Source: Panicum virgatum
Taxonomy: Eukaryota; Streptophyta; Magnoliopsida; Poales; Poaceae
Direction of reading: 5' to 3'
NCBI RefSeq assembly: GCF_016808335.1
Contig: NC_053142.1
Location: 50,153,992 to 50,217,991, forward strand
Length of the DNA: 64,000 nt
The translations under genes were made by a program, and so were the position numbers. A model generated the notes under the pieces. That model saw only the letters and a list, made by a program, of their open reading frames with translations, ran no database searches and was not told the origin of the DNA. Positions 32,219 through 44,163 of the stretch are shown here, in pieces; the first letter of the stretch is position 1; each line of letters begins with the position of its first letter.

Positions 32219-34961
32219 TGAAAGGCCCTTGTTTGGTTTTGGTAATTGAGTGACAACTTAGGTGGACTAATAAGTGTTTATGTTGAGATACACAGGAGAT
32301 TAGTCCACACAAAGACACTAGTATGAACGACATATGCCATGGAGGAGACATGGCTAAGGGTTGATGCTATGCTCATATAGTGTGATGGAGGAACTCATTG
32401 CATATGAGACATGACATGGAGTTATGTGACCAAAGTGGAGAAGATCAAGACAAGGCTTGGCTTGATGGACCGGTTGCAATGGAGAAGGGCAAGTCAAGGC
32501 TTTGAAGCGAGGGACCGCGAGGCGGTGAAGCTTGGGCAAGATTTGGCGTCGATGGACCGAGGCAACGGTGAAGAGCGAGCAAGGTCAAGATCGATGGACC
32601 AAAGAGGTCATGTGATGATATGGAGTGGATCATATCATTCAAGGAAGATCAAGCCAAGTGTTGACTCATGAAGATGATCAAAAGGCTTGATGGAGTTTGG
32701 TGCTTCTGTGGCATCAATATTTGGGAAGATGAAATGGAATGCGCAAGGCAAAGGTATGACTTGTAGGGCATTTCATTTCACCGGTCAAAGGTTGTTTAGA
32801 GAAGTGCATGACCGGATTTAGGATAGATGGCCGTACTATCAAGAGGGGCAAACTTGTTTGCATATCGGTCATCTAGTGCCACTTGAGCGTTCTAACATTG
32901 CGATGTTGCTATGATCGAGTGGCGTGGTGAGATCAAGTGAAAATCCTTTGAAAATGATTGTGAAATGCTAACACACATGCACATGGTGTTGTTCACGTGG
33001 TGGTGTTGGCACATTTGCAAAGGAGAAAGAGTTGGAGTTGATGTTGATCAACTTTGGGAAGCAAGAAAGGTCTTTTGGTTTTCTCCGGAAATTAGGTTGT
33101 CTCTTGGAGTGGAATACTGCTTTGATCCATTGTGTTTTGGATCAAGAATTCAGTTGGGTTGTGTAGCCCTCTGAATTAGCTTTCCATAGAGTCCAAGATC
33201 ACCTAATTTGGACATCGGAGCTAAGAGTTATGGCCGTTTTACCAAGGTACATTTCTGCTGGAAATAGACCTGCGGACGGTCCGCCCTAGACCTGCGGACG
33301 GCGCTCTTGAGGGGCGGACGGTCCGCCGTTATCTCGTTTGAGCTCGAACAGAACTATTTTTGGCTCTATTGGTGGTCCAAAATGAACTGCGGACCGTCCG
33401 GTCCATGGGGGCGGACGGTCCGCCTTTAAAAGCTGAAACGGGCGCAGAAACTTGGTTGTTCTGTCTTGGGTGTCCAAAATGAATTGCGGACCGTCCGGTC
33501 CTTGGGGGCGGACGGTCCGCCTCCTACTGAAAATTCTGGGACAGAAACACTGCGGTTTCTATGTGTGCTCACTTTTTGAACTGCGGACAGTCCGCCAGTC
33601 ACTTCCAGATTTAGTCAGAGACGTTTGCAAATCGGTTGGTTCGAAGTTTTGAACCGCGGACAGTCCGCCACAGGGGCGCGGACAGTCCGCCCGGGGCTCT
33701 AACGGTCGACTCTGACACATAATCATTGCAGTTCTAGCCGTTGGTTTTAAATGACGGACGGTCCGGTTTTTGTGAGGCGGACAGTCCGCGAAAACTCAGT
33801 TTTCACGGGATTTGAGTGTAACGGCTAGTTTGGGGCCTCCCTCTATAAATAGAGGGTGTGGCCGGCCATTTGAGATGGCTTAGCACTTTGGGGACTTGGT
33901 GTCCATGTGTGAGAGTGCTTGAGAGCCCTCTACTCACTCTAACTTGATAGTAATCATCCGATCGAGTGAGAGAGCGATTCTAGTGCGATTGCTTTGAGAG
34001 ATTGCATCGAGTGGCACTAGGTGATCGTGTTGCAAGCCGGTGTGCTTGTTACTCTTGGAGGTTGCCACCTCATAGACGGCTTGGTGGCAAGAGGCTCCGT
34101 TGAAGCCCGCAAGAAGATTGTGCGGTGCTCCGGAGAAGATATTGTGAGGGGTATTGTGCTCACCCCGCGGGAGCCGCGAAGAGCAACTCTAGTTGAGCGA
34201 GACGTGAAGAGCAACAAGTGGTTCGGCCGGATCATGTGCTAGAGCTCGGTGTGAGCACTCCATGTGGGAGAGTGTGACTTGAGAGTCACCACTAGCAAGA
34301 GGATCGGCGGCAACCTTGGAGCTTGTCTCAACGGGGATTAGCTTGGTGGCAACCAAGTGAACCTCGGGATAAAAATCACCGTGTCAACTTTGTCTACTCT
34401 TCTCGGTGGTTTGCATTCTCCAAATCACAAGCATTGTATTTACATTCATATATATCTTGTGCTTGTGTAGTTGCTCTCTAGTGATTAGTTAGCTTGTGTA
34501 GCTTGCTAATCATCTTCTTGCTTGTGTAGCTAGAAGTAGAGATCCTAGTGTAACTAGTTAACTTGTGTAGCTTAATTAGTTGCTCTTGCTTAGATTGTGT
34601 AGCTAAGCAAGTTGAGCTCTTGGATTTGGATTGTGTATCCTTGTCCTTGAGCATCTAGTGAGCTTAGGTTTGGCTTTGTGCTTTTGCTCATTAGAATTGT
34701 GTAGGAGCTCCCCGGTTTGTGAAGTACTAGTGCTTAGGCTTGTATGACTTGGCATTAGAATTGTTAGGAGAGCTCTTACTAGCTTGGCACTCCATTTGCT
34801 TTGTGTAGGATCTTTTTGGAGGTGCCTTAGAGTTCTAGTTAGAGGGGTGAAGTCTTGGCTAAGCGAATAATTTCAATTCCGCATAAGTTTCGGTTAGCCG
34901 GCGTAATTAGTTTTAGAAAGGACTATTCACCCCCCCTCTAGTCCGCCATCTCGACCCTACA
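32219..34961 (+). repeat. Copia 5' LTR (2,743 bp)
   Basis: It begins TGAAAGGCCCTTGTTTGG and ends CGACCCTACA. It carries a promoter-like TATA inside a palindrome (CCCTCTATAAATAGAGGG, about 33840-33857). It also has a GGACNGTCC palindrome array (33272-33792) and a region of CTTGTGTAGCT-type short repeats (34430-34760). Confidence 0.95.
33272..33792. repeat. Palindrome array GCGGAC(A/C/G)GTCCGC in 5' LTR
   Basis: About eleven intact and one degraded copy of a GGACNGTCC-centred palindrome occur in ~520 bases. Variants are CGGACGGTCCG, CGGACCGTCCGG and CGGACAGTCCG. The 3' LTR has the same array (41500-42042) plus an extra unit, and six more copies lie at 37611-37831. Sirevirus LTRs are reported to carry palindromic motif arrays, so this fits a cis-element of that lineage. 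Confidence 0.9.
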
Positions 34962-34963
34962 AG

Positions 34964-34975
34964 TGGTATCAGAGC
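34964..34975 (+). promoter_or_regulatory. Copia primer-binding site
   Basis: TGGTATCAGAGC, two bases after the 5' LTR, is complementary to the 3' end of plant initiator methionine tRNA. It is the standard copia primer site. Confidence 0.92.
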
Positions 34976-35013
34976 CGAGGTCTCTCATTTGTGGTCCTTA
35001 CCGACCCGAGAGG

Positions 35014-37050
35014 ATGGCAACTTATGGGTTAGATGTTGAGTGTCCACACATTTTTGATGGCACACACTTTACACGGTGGAAAACTTGGATGATATGCAAT
35101 TTTAAATTTAATTGCCCTCAAATATGGTGGATGGTGGATGTAGGTTTTTCTCATGTGTTAGATGAAGGAAATCTAACTCCAACACAAGAGAAATGCCTAG
35201 ATCTAGACATCCAAGCTACTAATATTTTATTTAGATCTTTGCATAATTGTATACTTGGTGAGATCATGGATATGAAAACCGCCCATGAGATTTGGAGTTA
35301 TCTAAATAAGAAATATGGGGTGGCCTCCGATGATCATGATAATTATAAGACCAAGGAGGAAGTGCATGAGGATGATGAACACATCCATGACATGGTGGTT
35401 GTGGAAGATTGCTCCACCTCATGGTCAAGTGATGACGATGATAATCAATCTACAACAAGTTCACTTGACATGATTGATGATGATTCAAGTGTTGCAAATT
35501 ATGATTCTACTCCAAGCATACTTGATGATCAAGTTGGCTCATGTACGGATGATATTGCTACGTCAAGCTCATCTCCATCTCCACATTGTTTCATGTCACA
35601 AGGTGACACAAAGGTATCAAATTGCAATGTGATTGATCCTAATTCATATGATGAGCTCTTGAATAGATATGCTAGCATGACCAAATTATTTGAGGAAGTG
35701 TTAGCCAAAACAATCAAATTTGAAAAAGAAAACTCTTTTCTCAAAGACACATGTGAACAACAAAAGCATCTACTTTATGTCATGAGTTGTTCACATGAGG
35801 AGTTAAAATTGACTCATGAGTAGCTTAGTGTTGCTCATGAGAATTTGGTACTAGACCATGCTTTACTCACTAGCAAGCTTTGTAATAAAGGAATTAAAAC
35901 TAGTGAGAGCTCATCACATGGGTCAAATGATCAATTGCAAAATGTTGCTAACTCTTGTGATGTAGGCAAGAAACATGTATCCACCTCATGTGATGATTTA
36001 TTGTCTATGCCATGTACTTCACATATAGATGTTTGTTCTTCTTCTACTATGCAATATGAGACTAACTTTGTAGAAGAAAACAAAGAGCTCCAAAGTCAAG
36101 TAAAGTATTTGAGCAACAAGATAGAGAGATGGACAAAATCAAAAGTCACCCTTGAAAGCATAATAAAAAATCAAAGAAGTTTCGGTGACATGAGTGGCAT
36201 TGGTTCCAACAAGAGCAAAGCCAAAGGCAAGAAATGGGGCAAGAATAAATATAATAGGAAGATGAAGAAGTAAGAAGAAATGAAGCTATCTCATTTCATG
36301 TGCTTTCAATGCCATGAGATGGGACACTTTGCAAATGGTTGCCCCAACAAAGAAAAGCTCAAGTTGAAGAAGAAAGAAGAGAAGCTTAAACATGTCAAAT
36401 GCTTCAAGTGCCGCACTTGGGGTCACCTCACCTCAATGTGCCCAACCAAGCAATTGGTGAAGCAACAAGAACCTCAACTAAAGCCACAAGTTGAACAAGA
36501 GAAGGTACCCCAACCTCAAGTCAAGATCAACCATGATGATGAAGTTGATGACTTGAATATGATGAAAAAGAGAACAAGAAGGGGTGGCAAGGCAAGAACA
36601 AGGCATCCAACTCACATTCAAGATGCCAAGATGTTAAGCAAGAACAAGATTCAAGATAAGAATCCACATGCTCACATCAAGTGCCATAGTTGTGCAATAT
36701 TGGGTCACCTAGCTTCGGGTTGCCCAAACAAGCTTGAGAAGAAGGCTCAAGCAAACTATGAGAAGCAAGGCAATGAGAAGCATCAAATGAGTAAGGAAGA
36801 AAAGGCTCAACAAAAGAGAAGATGCTACTTATGCCGGGAAAGGGGACACATGGCCTATTCATGTCCCTTAGGTAACAATTCTAAGCCTATTTCAATTGAT
36901 GCAAATATTATGCTTAGAAAGGATGGTAATGGTACCTCATTTGTTACTATTGCAAAACATCCCGCTATTCATACTAAGGCATTGCCAAAGTATGTTGCTC
37001 CTAACTTGAGAGGACCCAACCTAGTTTGGGTACCATCAAAACGTGGATGA
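35014..37050 (+). pseudogene. Copia gag with four CCHC zinc knuckles, two in-frame stops
   Basis: The frame starts at ATG 35014 (MATYGLDVECPHIFDG) and continues with the plant copia gag fold: FTRWKTWMICNF and HNCILGEIMDMKTAHEIWSY. A Ser/Asp-rich acidic stretch and coiled-coil-prone segments follow. Four CCHC knuckles lie at 36301-36342 (CFQCHEMGHFANGC), 36400-36441, 36682-36723 and 36823-36864. Stops at 35821-35823 (TAG) and 36271-36273 (TAA) break an otherwise single frame that ends with TGA at 37048-37050. Each stop is one substitution from a Gln codon. Gag would package element RNA, but this copy probably cannot make full-length protein. Confidence 0.9.
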
Positions 37051-40000
37051 ATGTGTTTAGGTACCAAAGGCATTGGATGCTTGATTCAAATAAAATTCAT
37101 ATTTTTGATCTTTTGATTGAATCAAGGAATTGAAGCTTTTTGCATATATACAACCCAATGCCAAATCAAAACAATGAAGTCTAAGTGCTACAAACATACA
37201 AGTATCTTTTTCTAGTTGTGAGAAATTCATTGGAAATATTTGTTGGCTTGCTAATTTATTTGTGTTAAACCTTGTTTTTGGATGAACAATCTTTTTGCAA
37301 GTTGAAAAATAAGTTAAATGTCATTGACTTCTCAAAAATGATTTGAAAACTAGTACATATGACATTTGGTTCTTATGTATACTCTTTGTTTCATTTTTCT
37401 GATTTTTTGAAGCAATTTTGAGCCATTTATGAGTTTTCATGATTTTACTCGTTTTATTTTTGAATTCTTATTGTAACTTGTTCATATGAGTCTTTGGAAG
37501 GTTTTTCATGCAAGATTTGAGATTTTTAGATTTTTATATGAGCAATGATACAAATTCAAAATTGAAATTGTGAAAGTTGGCAAAATTTTGGGCTGTCTGA
37601 ATTTTGGTAGTGCGGACAGTCCGCGGGTAAGAGGCGGACAGTCCGCCGTTCATGGGACTTGTTCACCAGAGAAGTTCTCAATCGCAAAAATACACTGCGG
37701 ACGGTCCGCCAAAGAACCGCGGACGGTCCGCCTGTGTTGGGCAGTATTTGTCAGAGGCAGTTTCAGTCGAGCGGCAGTGTGAAAATTCAAAGGCGGACGG
37801 TCCGCTAGGATATCGCGGACAGTCCGCGAATGGACAAAAAGGAGGATCCTGACAGCTGAACTTATCATGAGCTACAAAGTTTTCAGCATGCACCCATGAG
37901 TGAAGATGTGAAATCTGGTAGCAATCTAGAAAAGCATTGAAGCTCAATTTTTTATGGCTACTAGATGACTTAGTGCCACACATCTCCACAAATTTTTGTG
38001 GCAATTCAACATTTACTTTGAAAGATTTGATGTATTCTTTGAGAAGTACAAAATCTGCCAGAAAAGTGACAAATATTGGATTGATCTTGAGTCACTTAAA
38101 TTGAAAGGTCCTCAAGTTGAAATCATCTTTACAAGTGGTTGAGGAATCTAGGTTTGGTTTTGAAATGATCTAGAAGCATGACAAGTATTGGGTCACACTC
38201 TTAGCACTTAATTGAAAGATCAAGACCAAGCTCAAGAAGAAAGAAAAGGACTTAAAGAAAGATGTGAAGATTTTTCATCATGATAAGTCCATAGTTTGAT
38301 CAATCAATCAAAGTCATTCAAGTGAGTGTCAAGAATGGTTCTTGGAGAGATCACTTCTCCCTGGAGAGGGGCCGAGCCGCCCAAGAGTGGGATGGACAAG
38401 CAAGGTGCTTGGAAGGCCGACATGGAAGTGGTAATCTAGAGTCATTGGAGATGCTTAGTTGAAGCTATCAAACGGGTTGATCAAGAAAAGCAAGCAACAC
38501 CTAACATAAGAGAGATTCATGATAGTTCAAGTATATTCAAGTGGTATTCTCTCAAACAAGCAAAGATCAAAGAGATGAAGCAAGCCAACCACAACAAGAT
38601 AATGCATTTGATGATAAGTGATATTCATTTCATATGGGTGAAGGATGGTATTCATTGTCTTCACCAAGCTATTATAATTGGACTTCATGATGCTAGTTGG
38701 AGAACTAAATTGGAATATAATGACTATCCTCTACTCCAACATAGCAAGGTGAAATTGCTTGACATATGCATTCATTATATGCTAAGGACATGATTAGTGC
38801 ATATAGTCATATATAGTGATCATTCATGAAAAATAAAATATTTTTAAATGTTTTATGATGCCACTATTTCTTCTATGGTTGATATGATCTAGTGGTAACA
38901 TATGACATGTTCATGAGCTAGTAAACCCAAGTAGTTGATCTAGAAAATGAGTTTTCAAATATTTAACTCAACATTGTCAAGATAACCCTTACAATGAGGT
39001 GTGAAGAAGCTTGTCATTGGTTCAAACCGAGTTGAATTATTTGGGCAAGTAGTCTAGATCAAGTCAAAGAGAAAGAAGCTCATAGAAACAATCTAGTTCA
39101 AGAATTGGTTATCAATGTCAAATTCAATAAAGTGGTCCATCATGATTTTACAAGTGATACTAGATTCAACAAAAGGTATATCATTGTATCTCTACAAGTG
39201 ATATACATGGTCATACAAGTAGTATTCATTCAAGTAGATCTAGTGCAATAATGGTGGTTCCACAAGTGATCCTCAACTTTAAGTGATCAATTCAAATCAA
39301 GAAAGCTACCCTCATCAAGAAGAGCTCAAGATTCAAATAGATTGACAAATACTTTGATATAGGGGGAGGAGCCCCACTACAAGGTATCAAGGTCAAGGAT
39401 CCTACTAGTATCCTACATGTGGCATTTCAATGTGGTCTTCATGCTTCCACATGTTGTTGTTACAAGTGGTGTAAATTCCAATTAAATTGAAAGTGTCCAT
39501 CAAAAATGAAGATTCAAGACTCAACCATCTACCCAAGTCCAACTCTTTGTATCAAACCACAAGCGCTTCATATGATTGCCTACAAGGAGTATACAAGTGG
39601 TAACCCTACAAGTACAAGAGGTACAACTTCAAGTGGTAGCCATTGATCTTCACATGGCAAATTTCATGTGGCTTCGGCCTTTTTTATGGTCATTGATGAC
39701 AAAGGGGGAGAGAAATGAACAAAGATATGAATTATCCTTTGATGACAAAGGGGGAGATGAGATGAGAGTGCGATCATGGACATGGATCAAGAGGATCAAT
39801 ATTCTTGGACAAGAGAAGCACACAAGTAGGGGGAGAAAGCTCATGAACTTGGTTGCTTGCATTTGATATGTGCATATTCATGTGCTTGCTTGCATTTGCA
39901 TAAGTTTTAAAATTTATATATGCATTGCTTGTGTGTGATGTATGCTAGTCATAGAACTTAATTGATGATTTGATAACTAGCATGCATAGATTGTAGCTAG

Positions 40001-40433
40001 ACATTTTTTTTTACAAATGAATCAAGAGCCTTGCTAATATTGTTGATCTCATGAGGTATCTTGAGTTTTTTGATGAATGTCTAGTTACTCATTGATGCTA
40101 AGGAATGAACTTCAAGGATGCAACTCAAATTGGTATCACGCTTCAAAGGTTTATCCTATATACCTTAGCATCACTTAGTAGTGATAACAATCCCACAAAT
40201 TTCATATTTATGCATGTGTGTGAGTTTAAAACCAAATCTCTTGAGCACACATGTAGGGGGAGTTATTACTACCATGTCGGATTTTTATGGTGCTTATCCA
40301 ATCTTTCACAAGTGGTCTTATTGGTGGATAAGAAACATAAAATCCAAACCAAGTTAGCTATTTACACATGTGTGAAGTGCTAGCTTGGAATTTGCTTAAT
40401 TTCCATATCTTCGTAGAGTTGTCATCAATTACC
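37051..40433 (+). other. Copia non-coding 3' interior with repeated internal polypurine tracts
   Basis: There is no pol. GGACNGTCC palindromes recur at 37611-37831 (six copies). ACAAGTGGT/ACAAGTGAT-type short motifs recur between 39140 and 39650. Copies of AGGGGGAG occur near 39361, 39701, 39747, 39828 and 40255, echoing the real polypurine tract. Multiple internal polypurine tracts are a reported Sirevirus trait. Confidence 0.8.
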
Positions 40434-40447
40434 AAAAAGGGGGAGAT
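40434..40447 (+). promoter_or_regulatory. Copia polypurine tract
   Basis: AAAAAGGGGGAGAT lies directly before the 3' LTR start TGAAAGG at 40448. It primes plus-strand DNA synthesis in LTR elements. Confidence 0.88.
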
Positions 40448-43207
40448 TGAAAGGCCCTTGTTTGGTTTTGGTAATAGAGTGACAACTTAGGTGGACTAAT
40501 AAGTGTTTATGTTGAGATACACAGGAGATTAGTCCACACAAAGACACTAGTATGAGCGACATATGCCATGGAGGAGAAATGGCTAAGGGTTGATGCTATG
40601 CTCATATAGTGTGATGGAGGAACTCATTGCATATGAGACATGACATGGAGTTATGTGACCAAAGTGGAGAAGATCAAGACAAGGCTTGGCTTGATGGACC
40701 GGTTGCAATGGAGAAGGGCAAGTCAAGGCTTTGAAGCGAGGGACCGCGAGGCGGTGAAGCTTGGGCAAGATTTGGCGCCGATGGACCGAGGCAACGGTGA
40801 AGAGCGAGTAAGGTCAAGATCGATGGACCAAAGAGGTCATGTGATGATATGGAGTGGATCATATCATTCAAGGAAGATCAAGCCAAGTGTTGACTCATGA
40901 AGATGATCAAAAGGCTTGATGGAGTTTGGTGCTTGTGTGGCATCAATATTTGGGAAGATGAAATGGAATGCGCAAGGCAAAGGTATGACTTGTAGGGCAT
41001 TTCATTTCACCGGTCAAAGGTTGTTTAGAGAAGTGCATGACCGGATTTAGGATAGATGGCCGTACTATCAAGAGGGGCAAACTTGTTTGCATATCGGTCA
41101 TCTAGTGCCACTTGAGCGTTCTAACATTGCGATGTTGCTAGGATCGAGTGGCGTGGTGAGATCAAGTGAAAATCCTTTGAAAATGATTGTGAAATGCTAA
41201 CACACATGCACATGGTGTTGTTCACGTGGTGGTGTTGGCACATTTGCAAAGGAGAAAGAGTTGGAGTTGATGTTGATCAACTTTGGGAAGTAAGAAAGGT
41301 CTTTTGGTTTTCTCCGGAAATTAGGTTGTCTCTTGGAGTGGAATACTGCTTTGATCCATTGTGTTTTGGATCAAGAATTCAGTTGGGTTGTGTAGCCCTC
41401 TTAATTAGCTTTCCATAGAGTCCAAGATCACCTAATTTGGACATCGGAGTTAAGAGTTATGGCCGTTTTACCGAGGTACATTTCTGCTGGAAATAGACCT
41501 GCGGACGGTCCGCCCTAGACCTGCGGACGGTCCGCCCTTGAGGGGCGGACGGTCCGCCGTTATCTCGTTTGAGCTCGAACAGAACCATTTTTTGCTCTGT
41601 TGGTGGTCCAAAATGAACTGCGGACCGTCCGGTCCATGGGGGCGGACGATCCGCCTTTAAAAGCTGAAACGGGCGCAGAAACTTGGTTGTTCTGTCTTGG
41701 GTGTCCAAAATGAACTGCGGACCGTCCGGTCCTTGGGGGCGGACGGTCCGCCTCCTACTGAAAATTCTGGGACAGAAACACTGCGGTTTCTATGTGTGCT
41801 CACTTTTTGAACTGCGGACAGTCCGCCCCTGGGGAGCGGATAGTCCGCCGGTCACTTCCAGATTTAGTCAGAGACGTTTGCAAATCGGTTGGTTCGAAGT
41901 TTTGAACCGCGGACAGTCCGCCACAGGGGCACGGACAGTCCGCCCGGGGCTCTAACGGTCGACTCTGACACATAATCATTGCAGTTCTAGCCGTTGGTTT
42001 TAAATGGCGGACGGTCCGGTTTTTGTGAGGCGGACAGTCCGCGAAAACTCAGTTTTCACGGGATTTGAGTGTAACGGCTAGTTTGGGGCCTCCCTCTATA
42101 AATAGAGGGTGTGGCCGGCCATTTGAGATGGCTTAGCACCTTGGGGACTTGGTGTCCATGTGTGAGAGTGCTTGAGAGCCCTCTACTCACTCTAACTTGA
42201 TAGTAATCATCCGATCGAGTGAGAGAGCGATTCTAGTGCGATTGCTTTGAGAGATTGCATCGAGTGGCACTAGGTGATCGTGTTGCAAGCCGGTGTGCTT
42301 GTTACTCTTGGAGGTTGCCACCTCCTAGACGGCTTGGTGGCAAGAGGCTCCGTTGAAGCCCGCAAGAAGATTGTGCGGTGCTCCGGAGAAGATATTGTGA
42401 GGGGTATTGTGCTCACCCCGCGGGAGCCGCGAAGAGCAACTCTAGTTGAGCGAGACGTGAAGAGCAACAAGTGGTTCGGCCGGATCATGTGCTAGAGCTC
42501 GATGTGAGCACTCCATGTGGGAGAGTGTGACTTGAGAGTCACCACTAGCAAGAGGATCGGCGGCAACCTTGGAGCTTGTCTCAACGGGGATTAGCTTGGT
42601 GGCAACCAAGTGAACCTCGGGATAAAAATCACCGTTGTCTACTCTTCTCGGTGGTTTGCATTCTCCAAATCACAAGCATTGTATTTACATTCATATATAT
42701 CTTGTGCTTGTGTAGTTGCTCTCTAGTGATTAGTTAGCTTGTGTAGCTTGCTAATCATCTTCTTGCTTGTGTAGCTAGAAGTAGAGATCCTAGTGTAACT
42801 AGTTAACTTGTGTAGCTTAATTAGTTGCTCTTGCTTAGATTGTGTAGCTAAGCAAGTTGAGCTCTTGGATTTGGATTGTGTATCCTTGTCCTTGAGCATC
42901 TAGTGAGCTTAGGTTTGGCTTTGTGCTTTTGCTCATTAGAATTGTGTAGGAGCTCCCCGGTTTGTGAAGTACTAGTGCTTAGGCTTGTATGACTTGGCAT
43001 TAGAATTGTTAGGAGAGCTCTTACTAGCTTGGCACTCCATTTGCTTTGTGTAGGATCTTTTTGGAGGTGCCTTAGAGTTCTAGTTAGAGGGGTGAAGTCT
43101 TGGCTAAGCGAATAATTTCAATTCCGCATAAGTTTCGGTTAGCCGGCGTAATTAGTTTTAGAAAGGACTATTCACCCCCCCCTCTAGTCCGCCATCTCGA
43201 CCCTACA
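40448..43207 (+). repeat. Copia 3' LTR (2,760 bp)
   Basis: A near-identical copy of 32219-34961 with scattered substitutions. It has an extra ~22-24-base palindrome unit near 41825-41850 (GAGCGGATAGTCCGCC) and lacks a 9-base segment found near 34383. It ends CCCTACA, followed by the target duplication ACTCC. Confidence 0.95.
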
Positions 43208-43782
43208 ACTCCCCAGGTATCACCTTACAATCTAAGCAATCACGTCTATCCTCCCTCCTAGTAAGGATAAAGTCGATCTGGCTCGAGTGTTGTCCACTAC
43301 GAAACGTCACAAGATGGGATTCCCTCTTTTTAAACACGGTATTCGCTATCAACAAGTCGTAGGCTAACGTGAAGTTCAACACATCCTCCCCCTCTTGACT
43401 CCTGCTACCATACCCAAAACCCTCGTGCACTCGCTCGAACCCTACATTAGTCGCACCCACATGGCCGTTGAGATCTCCCTCTATGAAGAGTTTCTCGCTG
43501 GTAGGCACGGTACTAACCATGCTATCTAGATCTTCCCAGAACTGCATCTTGGTGCTCTCACTAAGGCCTATCTGAGGGGCATAGGCACTGATCACATTCA
43601 AAACCGAATCTCCAACTACCAACCGGATTAGGATAATCCGGTCGCCTTGCCTTCTAACCTCTACGACTCCATCCTTAAGGCTCCTATCAATCAAGATGCC
43701 TACACCATTCCTACCCGGAGTTGCTCCCGTGTACCAAAGCTTGAAGCCAGTATCCTCAACCTCCTTCGCCTTCTGACCCTTC
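43208..43782 (-). pseudogene. LINE ORF, endonuclease part (5'-truncated)
   Basis: The minus strand encodes an apurinic-endonuclease-like (EEP) domain: FKLWYTGATPGRNGVGIL, SVLNVISAYAPQIG, GDLNGHVG (catalytic Asp/Asn) and SSQIDFILTRRED near the end. The N-terminal part of the domain is missing because the LINE was truncated. It is in frame with the RT part at 30058-32218 if the copia insertion and one target duplication are disregarded. Confidence 0.88.
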
Positions 43783-44038
43783 CAAAGCTAACATCTGAAC
43801 AAAGCTAACATCCTCTCAAAGCTAACATCTGAACAAAAAAAATTCATTGATGAGATCTAACACATAAGAAAAATCCCATTTTACTAAGCAGTTCCTACAA
43901 AGTGAATAAAAAAAAATATGTCTGCCCTTGCAGCCAGCGCCCTGCAGCTTTAGAGAGGATTCAACGTCGTCGTCCCCGGCCAGGTGCTCCGTGTTAACAA
44001 CAGAGATATGAGGGGTTGAATAGCTTGATGACTAACAC
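43783..44038. repeat. Tandem duplication, copy B right part
   Basis: It resumes copy B after the LINE. 43811-44038 matches 29391-29625 (AAATCCCATTTTACTAAGCAG, CCGGCCAGGTGCTCCGTG). GCTAACATC/CAAAGCTAAC is locally repeated three times at 43783-43835. It lies just beyond the 3' end of kinase 2. Confidence 0.85.
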
Positions 44039-44163
44039 GATAACAGATAGAATTCGCCGCCGGAAGATGCCGACGTCGTTCCCTTCACCAGAGCAGAGCT
44101 CTCACCACCAAAAACCAAGTTAAACACGCTATTTGCCATGCACCATATAGTTTTCCCTTACAG

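Larger units (their letters stand above)
32219..43207 (+). mobile_element. Sirevirus-like copia retrotransposon, gag-only (non-autonomous)
   Basis: The whole element is 10,989 bases. It is flanked by ACTCC (32214-32218 and 43208-43212) and begins TGAAAGG and ends CCCTACA. It has two ~2.75-kb LTRs, a Met-tRNA-type primer site, a gag with zinc knuckles and a long non-coding 3' interior with repeated purine tracts. No protease, integrase, RT or RNase H is present, so it must be mobilised by a relative. The two LTRs differ at about 11 of the first ~1,040 aligned bases. Confidence 0.95.
29995..43782 (-). mobile_element. RTE-clade LINE, 5'-truncated, split by a copia element
   Basis: CAAAGCTAAC flanks it (29985-29994 and 43783-43792), a 10-base target duplication. 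The minus-strand 3' end carries the plant LINE signature CCTACCCCAACTTGCTTGGG and ends in a short TTG-like tail rather than poly-A, as in RTE elements. Its own length is about 2,794 bases; the rest is the copia insertion at 32219-43207. The 5' end begins inside the endonuclease domain, so it was truncated on integration. Confidence 0.92.
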
